Part shown: positions 59,247 to 64,000 of the stretch, in pieces | Layout: each line of letters opens with the position of its first letter | How positions within the stretch are numbered: position 1 is the first letter of the stretch | From: Kushneria phosphatilytica | Lineage (GTDB): Bacteria > Pseudomonadota > Gammaproteobacteria > Pseudomonadales > Halomonadaceae | NCBI RefSeq assembly: GCF_008247605.1 | Contig: NZ_CP043420.1 | Span: 1,364,001-1,428,000 of the forward strand | DNA: 64,000 nucleotides | Direction: 5' to 3' | Program-made: the position numbers and the translations under genes | The notes under the pieces: model-generated | The model's input: the letters and a program-made list of their open reading frames with translations, nothing else | Databases searched by the model: none | What the model was told of the DNA's origin: nothing

Positions 59247-61181
59247 TCAGGGCGTCATGGTGACCCCATAGCGCGCATCGCGTTCATTCGGGGTCAACAT
59301 TGAAATACCTTTTGTAGTGCCCTTGTGTTCGGCAGCAAAAATGACCCGATAGCTCAATACGGCTTTGACATAGGCGCGGGTTTCCGAATAGGTGATGCTT
59401 TCCACGAACAGATCGAGCGGCAGGGGGCCTCTTGCCAACCAGCGATCCGCATTACCGGGCCCGGCATTATAGGCGGCAATGGCGGCGACCCGGTTGCCCT
59501 GATAGCGCTTGATCAGTTGCTTGAGATAAGCACTGCCCAGACGAATGTTGTGGTCGACCTGTTCAAGACTGTCGACACCGGTATAGTCGATACCGAGTTG
59601 ACGGCTCACATGCGCTGCAGTACCCGGCATCAGTTGCATCAATCCTCGAGCCCCTACCGGCGACTGGGCCTGCGGGTTGAATGAGCTTTCCCGGCGAGCG
59701 ACGCCCATCAAAAGCCAGGGATCAATATCACGCTGGTTGCCCCAGTGCTCGAACTGTTGCTCGAAAGCGACAGGGAAACGCCAGTTCAGCGAATTCCACT
59801 GATCGCCATGAATGGCGGCATAGATGGCCAGATCGTACCAGTGCTGGTTGAGCGCATATTGTGCCAGCGTGGGGATCTGGGCATCCGCAGCATGACGAAT
59901 CAGGTAATACCATTCGGCCCGGGCCAGACCGGGTTCGTCGATCCGATAAAGCGCGCGTACTCGTCGTATCGGTCCCAACTGCGCAGCATCCTGCAGATCG
60001 GATGGCGCGATCGTGAGCTTTTGACCATGCAGCTCATAGGGTTGCGAGAGCCTGTCGGCCGCAAGAAAGCCAAAGAAGCTGCGCTGGGAGGCAGCGACCT
60101 GCCAGGCCTGTTGGGACGATGCGGTATCGCCGAGTTGCTGACGGGCACGCCCCAGCCAGTATTGCCACTGGGCATCCCGACGCTCATCGGGGGCCATCTG
60201 CTCGATCCATTTGACGACGCTGCCCCAGTGTTGCTCGACCAGTGCATGACGGGTACGCAGTTCCAGCAGGTCCTGATCCCCAAGACGGGTGATGGCAGTA
60301 TCGGTCCAGTTGGCGTTTTCGTTGACATGACGCACCATCGAGTAGAAAGCCAGATCATGTTCGATTTCATGGCGTTGTTCGCCACTCAGAGGCGCTGTGG
60401 AATCGACCCGCTGCCAGAGTTCGAGCGCCTGAGCCGGGTCGTCGCGGGTCAGACGATAGAAGGTCGCGGTGTAGAGGGTGCTGGCGGCGCTGTCATTGTG
60501 TTCAAGCTGATGGGTAGCCGAGAGCAGCGCTTCCGGGTTCTGACGAATCCGGTCAAGGAGATTGCTTGCCGTCTGCCAGCTATCCGGCAGCATTTTTTCT
60601 AGATAACTGACCAGCGAATCATTCTCGGCCTTCCAGGCCATCAGCATACGTGCCCAGATATCATCGGCATCGATGCCTCCGTTGGCGCGAAGGCGATCGA
60701 ACAGCGGATTACACACATCCGGCCGAGAGTGGCCATTGAGCCACAGGCGACGCCCGCCCATGGCAGCACGTTCAGGGTCGCGATCAAGCAGCGCGCGATA
60801 GAACCAGCATTGCCGCTCGGTGCTGTCCGGTGGGCCATCACTGACGGCCAGCAGGGCGTCGAACCGGCCTGCGCGACCGTAGGCCGATTGGGCTACGCCA
60901 CGCATCCATGCTGACAGGGGTGAGTCGTTGAAACGATGGAGATATTCATTGACGGCAGCCGGGTCGACCCCGGGTAGCCGTGACTTCAATTCATGATATT
61001 CCACGTAGCCTTCCAGCACATGATCAGCAATTTCTGCGTGATTGATGCGATTCCACTGCTGATGACGTGCGGCGTTCAACGCCTGACGCAGTTCGGTATC
61101 ATCCGCCTGGCCGGGCAAGGCAGTCAGTAATGTCATGACCCCCATCAGCCAGCCAATGCATAAGGTCGTATTCAGCCTCAC
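59247..61181 (-). CDS. slt: Soluble lytic murein transglycosylase Slt
   Basis: A 644-residue periplasmic transglycosylase that cleaves murein glycan to 1,6-anhydromuramyl products. The length equals that of E. coli Slt70 (645). I chose the GTG at 61181 because AGGAG stands 7 bases before it and the product begins with a signal peptide (RLNTTLCIGWLMGVMTLLTALPGQA); the frame runs further upstream without support. The long U-shaped helical superhelix is followed by the SLT domain: LMGVARRESSFNPQAQSPVGARGLMQLMPGTAAHVS with the catalytic glutamate in RRESSF, and later AAIAAYNAGPGNADRWL. Confidence 0.93.
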   Translation of the reverse strand: MRLNTTLCIGWLMGVMTLLTALPGQADDTELRQALNAARHQQWNRINHAEIADHVLEGYVEYHELKSRLPGVDPAAVNEYLHRFNDSPLSAWMRGVAQSAYGRAGRFDALLAVSDGPPDSTERQCWFYRALLDRDPERAAMGGRRLWLNGHSRPDVCNPLFDRLRANGGIDADDIWARMLMAWKAENDSLVSYLEKMLPDSWQTASNLLDRIRQNPEALLSATHQLEHNDSAASTLYTATFYRLTRDDPAQALELWQRVDSTAPLSGEQRHEIEHDLAFYSMVRHVNENANWTDTAITRLGDQDLLELRTRHALVEQHWGSVVKWIEQMAPDERRDAQWQYWLGRARQQLGDTASSQQAWQVAASQRSFFGFLAADRLSQPYELHGQKLTIAPSDLQDAAQLGPIRRVRALYRIDEPGLARAEWYYLIRHAADAQIPTLAQYALNQHWYDLAIYAAIHGDQWNSLNWRFPVAFEQQFEHWGNQRDIDPWLLMGVARRESSFNPQAQSPVGARGLMQLMPGTAAHVSRQLGIDYTGVDSLEQVDHNIRLGSAYLKQLIKRYQGNRVAAIAAYNAGPGNADRWLARGPLPLDLFVESITYSETRAYVKAVLSYRVIFAAEHKGTTKGISMLTPNERDARYGVTMTP

Positions 61182-61399
61182 CCGGGATCTCCTGACAGCC
61201 AACAGCATAATCATGCAGCTTGTAGCGCTGCAGTACGTGGCAACGGTGCAACGGATGCTTTCGCGTATGCCGGTGCGCTCGCTGATATATGAGCGCTGCT
61301 TATCCTCGCATGAGAAACAATCGGCTTTATAGTGTCTAGACTTGAAGAAATGCGACGGAAAAATCCTGTCGATAGGCATGCTTATTGTGGAGGTCACGG

Positions 61400-61726
61400 A
61401 TGAGGAAACTTGATCCGATCGGACTGGTGAAAGGGCGAGGGCGTGTTTACTGGCGGATCATCAGGGCGCTGACAACCTTTTTTCCGATGATGCGCGACTG
61501 GCAACGAGGCGATTATCGGCCATTGCCGAAACGAGCCGTGGTGCTGATGTCGGTGGCGTTGCTGTATATCGTTTCGCCGCTGGATCTGATTCCCGATTTT
61601 CTGCTGGGTTGGGGCTGGATCGACGACATTGTCATTGGGGGCTGGTTACTGGCAAAGCTGGATGAAGAGCTGGATGATTATCGGCGCTGGCGTCAGGCCC
61701 GCGATGGCACCGGCACTCCCGGTTGA
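61400..61726 (+). CDS. YkvA-like DUF1232 protein
   Basis: A 108-residue protein. The ATG at 61400 has GGAGG 7 bases upstream. The DUF1232 core is PKRAVVLMSVALLYIVSPLDLIPDFLLGWGWIDDIVIGGWLL, where SPLDLIPDF...GxxDD is the family signature. It has one or two membrane-associated helices and an acidic C-terminal helix (LDEELDDYRRWRQ). The function is unknown. It is divergent from slt with 218 bases between them, and htpG begins 173 bases downstream with its own promoter. Confidence 0.88.
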   Translation: MRKLDPIGLVKGRGRVYWRIIRALTTFFPMMRDWQRGDYRPLPKRAVVLMSVALLYIVSPLDLIPDFLLGWGWIDDIVIGGWLLAKLDEELDDYRRWRQARDGTGTPG

Positions 61727-61776
61727 ACGCTTTTTCATATCAGTGAGCATGGGTGGCCGGCACCAGCCGTCCTGCC

Positions 61777-61804
61777 CTTGAAATTCGCGTTCTTTCCCCC
61801 ATAA
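61777..61804 (+). promoter_or_regulatory. Sigma-32 heat-shock promoter of htpG
   Basis: CTTGAAA (61777-61783), then 13 bases, then CCCCATAA (61797-61804). This matches the RpoH consensus CTTGAAA-N13/15-CCCCATnT almost exactly, and it lies about 95 bases before the htpG start. Confidence 0.85.
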
Positions 61805-61827
61805 CCGATGACACATCGCCATCAGGT

Positions 61828-61845
61828 GAGGCGCGAAAGCGCCTC
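61828..61845 (+). other. GNRA-tetraloop hairpin in the htpG leader
   Basis: GAGGCGC (61828-61834) pairs perfectly with GCGCCTC (61839-61845) around a GAAA tetraloop. It would lie inside the leader RNA, 53 bases before the start codon, away from the Shine-Dalgarno AAGGGAAG. Confidence 0.5.
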
Positions 61846-61898
61846 GTGCCGACCGGCGACAAACTTTCATCCGTGAACGCCATAAGGGAAGAACACCG

Positions 61899-63782
61899 AT
61901 GACGACCGCTCAAGAGCAGACACTGGGCTTTCAGACCGAGGTCAAGCAGCTTCTGAACCTGATGATCCACTCGCTCTATTCCAATCGGGAAATCTTCCTG
62001 CGCGAGCTGATCTCCAACGGTGCCGATGCCTGTGACAAGCTGCGTTATCAGGCACTGAACAACGATGCCCTTTACGAGGGTGACCCCGAACTGCGCGTCG
62101 AAATCGAATACGACCAGGATGCCAAAACGGTTACGGTGCGTGACAACGGCATTGGTATGAGCCGTGAGGATGTCATTTCCAATCTTGGCACCATCGCTCG
62201 TTCCGGTACCGCCGAATTCCTGCAGCAGTTATCAGGTGAGCAGAAGAAGGATGCCAGACTGATCGGTCAGTTCGGTGTTGGTTTCTATTCCGGCTTCATG
62301 GTAGCGGACGAAGTCGTGGTACGTACCCGTCTGGCAGGCACCGAACACAATGCCGGTGTCGAGTGGCGTTCGCGCGGCGAAGGTGAGTTCACCATTGCCG
62401 AGATCGAGCGTGCCGAGCACGGTACCGAGATTGTCCTGCATCTGAAGGAAGACGCGGTCGAGTTTGCTGATGAGCATCGTCTGAAGCATCTGGTGCGCAA
62501 GTACTCCGATCACATTGAAGTACCGGTACGCATGCCGACGGTGCAGGAGGGTGAAGACGAGACCGATACCACGATCACCTGGGAGACGGTCAATGAAGCT
62601 CAGGCGCTGTGGACCCGACCCAAGTCGGAGATCAGTGACGATGAGTACAAGGCGTTCTACAAGCATATTGCTCATGACTTCAGTGATCCGCTGACCTGGA
62701 GCCATAACAAGGTCGAGGGCAAGCTTGAATACACCAGCCTGCTCTATGTACCTGAACGTGCACCTTTCGATCTTTACCAGCGTGAGGGGGCACGTGGACT
62801 CAAGCTCTATGTACAACGCGTATTCATCCTTGATGACGCCGAGCAGTTCCTGCCTCTCTACCTGCGCTTCGTCAAGGGTGTACTCGATTCCAATGATCTG
62901 TCGCTGAACGTTTCGCGAGAGTTACTGCAGCAGGACCCGCAAGTCGAAAAGATGAAGAGTGCGCTGACCAAGCGCTCGCTCGATATGCTGGGCAAGCTGG
63001 CGAAGGATCCGGAAGCCTATCAGACCTTCTGGAATCAGTTTGGCACGGTACTCAAGGAGGGCCCGGCCGAGGACCACGCCAATCGCGAGAAAATTGCCGG
63101 CCTGCTGCGTTTCTCCACCACGCATACCGACAGTACTACTCAGGATCAGTCACTGCAGGACTATATCGAACGCATGCAGGCGCAGCAGCAGTCGATCTAC
63201 TACATCGTTGCTGACAGCTTCAACGCCGCGCGTCACAGCCCGCATCTGGAGATCTTCCGCAAGAAGGGCATCGAGGTACTGCTGCTCTCCGATCGTATTG
63301 ATGAGTGGCTGATGACGCATCTGACCGAATTCGATGGCAAATCCTTCGTGGATGTGGCGAAGGGCGATCTTGATCTGGGTGAGATTGACAGCGAAGAAGA
63401 GAAAAAGGCCCAGGAAGAGACAGCGAAGGCCAAGGAATCTCTGGTAGCCCGTATCAGGGAAGTGCTGGGTGAGGATGTTCAGGAAGTGCGCGTAACGCAC
63501 CGGCTGACTGATTCTCCAGCCTGTGTGGTGTTGCCCGAGCATGAAATGGGCTATCAGATGCGCCGTCTGATGGAGGCGGCAGGCCAGCCCCTGCCCGAGG
63601 TCAAGCCGATACTTGAACTCAATCCGGAGCATGCACTGGTCACACGTCTGGAGACAACCGAAGGCGATAGCTTCAATGATCTGGCGCGGGTGCTGCTGGA
63701 TCAGGCCATCATTGCCGAAGGTGGTCAGCTGGATGACCCGGCCGCTTATATCAAACGGCTCAATACCATGCTGGCAGGCTGA
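61899..63782 (+). CDS. htpG: Molecular chaperone HtpG (Hsp90)
   Basis: A 627-residue bacterial Hsp90, the normal length. The N-terminal GHKL ATPase domain shows [29 protein letters not shown] (the catalytic Glu in LRELISN), RDNGIGMS and [11 protein letters not shown], and [16 protein letters not shown]. The middle domain contains the client-binding and arginine region ([26 protein letters not shown]), and the C-terminal dimerisation domain ends [17 protein letters not shown]. It refolds proteins in the cytoplasm with ATP. It has its own sigma-32 promoter and a strong terminator after it, so it is a single-gene unit. Confidence 0.98.
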   Translation: MTTAQEQTLGFQTEVKQLLNLMIHSLYSNREIFLRELISNGADACDKLRYQALNNDALYEGDPELRVEIEYDQDAKTVTVRDNGIGMSREDVISNLGTIARSGTAEFLQQLSGEQKKDARLIGQFGVGFYSGFMVADEVVVRTRLAGTEHNAGVEWRSRGEGEFTIAEIERAEHGTEIVLHLKEDAVEFADEHRLKHLVRKYSDHIEVPVRMPTVQEGEDETDTTITWETVNEAQALWTRPKSEISDDEYKAFYKHIAHDFSDPLTWSHNKVEGKLEYTSLLYVPERAPFDLYQREGARGLKLYVQRVFILDDAEQFLPLYLRFVKGVLDSNDLSLNVSRELLQQDPQVEKMKSALTKRSLDMLGKLAKDPEAYQTFWNQFGTVLKEGPAEDHANREKIAGLLRFSTTHTDSTTQDQSLQDYIERMQAQQQSIYYIVADSFNAARHSPHLEIFRKKGIEVLLLSDRIDEWLMTHLTEFDGKSFVDVAKGDLDLGEIDSEEEKKAQEETAKAKESLVARIREVLGEDVQEVRVTHRLTDSPACVVLPEHEMGYQMRRLMEAAGQPLPEVKPILELNPEHALVTRLETTEGDSFNDLARVLLDQAIIAEGGQLDDPAAYIKRLNTMLAG

Positions 63783-63808
63783 GTCCGCTATCTGCTGTTC
63801 CTGCCACA

Positions 63809-63837
63809 GCGGCCCGCTCAGGCGGGCCGCTTTTTTA
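63809..63837 (+). terminator. Rho-independent terminator of htpG
   Basis: AGCGGCCCGC pairs with GCGGGCCGCT around a 4-base loop (CTCA-like), followed by T6. Confidence 0.93.
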
Positions 63838-63972
63838 TGATCGGAAAGGTTTTCGCTGATTTGAACAATTGTGGATATTCGGTGCAATTCGGCGCTTCTC
63901 GTGAAAATTGCGCTGCTTTCCCTTCATTTTACTGGTAGCCTTGTCCGGTCCAGTTGACATGAGTCCGACCCG

Positions 63973-64000
63973 ATGAGCCAATCGTCGAGTGCTCGGGTCT
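63973..64000 (+). CDS. Possible start of a gene cut by the right edge
   Basis: An ATG at 63973 opens a frame (MSQSSSARV) that runs out of the window. Only nine codons are visible and there is no clear Shine-Dalgarno. The 63838-63972 stretch before it shows no other gene. Confidence 0.2.

Noticed and set aside
1..64000. CRISPR arrays, insertion sequences, prophage, toxin-antitoxin or restriction systems
   Set aside because: No regularly spaced repeats, transposase, integrase, phage structural or defence-type gene was found anywhere in the window.

Overview
This is a 64 kb stretch of ordinary gammaproteobacterial chromosome with a fairly high GC content. Gene content and protein character point to Halomonadaceae (Halomonas or Kushneria type): a class A PutA with PutP and an AraC-type regulator, a tripartite tricarboxylate transporter, OpgGH, NAD kinase with a Pseudomonas-like N-terminus, GlpG, YeaC and an AldA-like dehydrogenase. 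The placement is inferred from recalled family resemblance, as no search was run. I see no insertion sequence, prophage, CRISPR array or rRNA operon. The only tRNA is a tRNA-Gly(CCC).

Layout, left to right. 1-5.5 kb: a DUF1266 protein cut by the left edge, an NlpC/P60 lipoprotein, an MFS exporter, an orphan CDP-alcohol phosphatidyltransferase, SlyD and a small membrane protein. 5.6-11.4 kb: a proline utilisation block (putP, putA, AraC-type regulator), all on the minus strand. 11.5-16.4 kb: a TerC/CorC membrane protein and the tctCBA transporter. 16.6-19.4 kb: tRNA-Gly, a manganese catalase, an 880-base gap holding a candidate small RNA, and a peroxiredoxin-glutaredoxin hybrid. 19.7-26.3 kb: a DUF6314-like protein, a DMT transporter, a DUF1853 protein, nadK, a metallophosphatase and glpG-yeaC-DUF2797. 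26.3-32.1 kb: a RimK-like ATP-grasp ligase divergent from a GNAT, a second DMT transporter, and two DUF454 paralogues flanking an AldA-like dehydrogenase, with a strong Fur-box match upstream of the first. 32.2-42.9 kb: pepN, an IalB-like protein, an Lrp-family regulator divergent from leuA, a zinc alcohol dehydrogenase, nfo, a lipoprotein, a DUF985 cupin and a formate/nitrite-type channel. 43.4-51.9 kb: opgGH, cysJ-cysI and a SagB-like nitroreductase. 51.9-64 kb: a threonine dehydratase-like enzyme, a YegS lipid kinase, a fungal-type cytosine deaminase, a low-complexity lipoprotein, a cold-shock protein, a 2OG-Fe(II) oxygenase with a GNAT, a TM2 protein, a CDF metal exporter, ExoD, the Slt transglycosylase, a DUF1232 protein and htpG behind a heat-shock promoter.

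Several genes work as units: putAP with its regulator (proline to glutamate), tctCBA (tricarboxylate uptake), opgGH (periplasmic glucans), cysJI (sulfite to sulfide) and glpG-yeaC-DUF2797. The catalase and the peroxiredoxin lie on either side of the candidate small RNA. The least explained signals are that small RNA, the ATP-grasp/GNAT pair, the Fur-box/DUF454 arrangement and several perfect inverted repeats in promoter regions.
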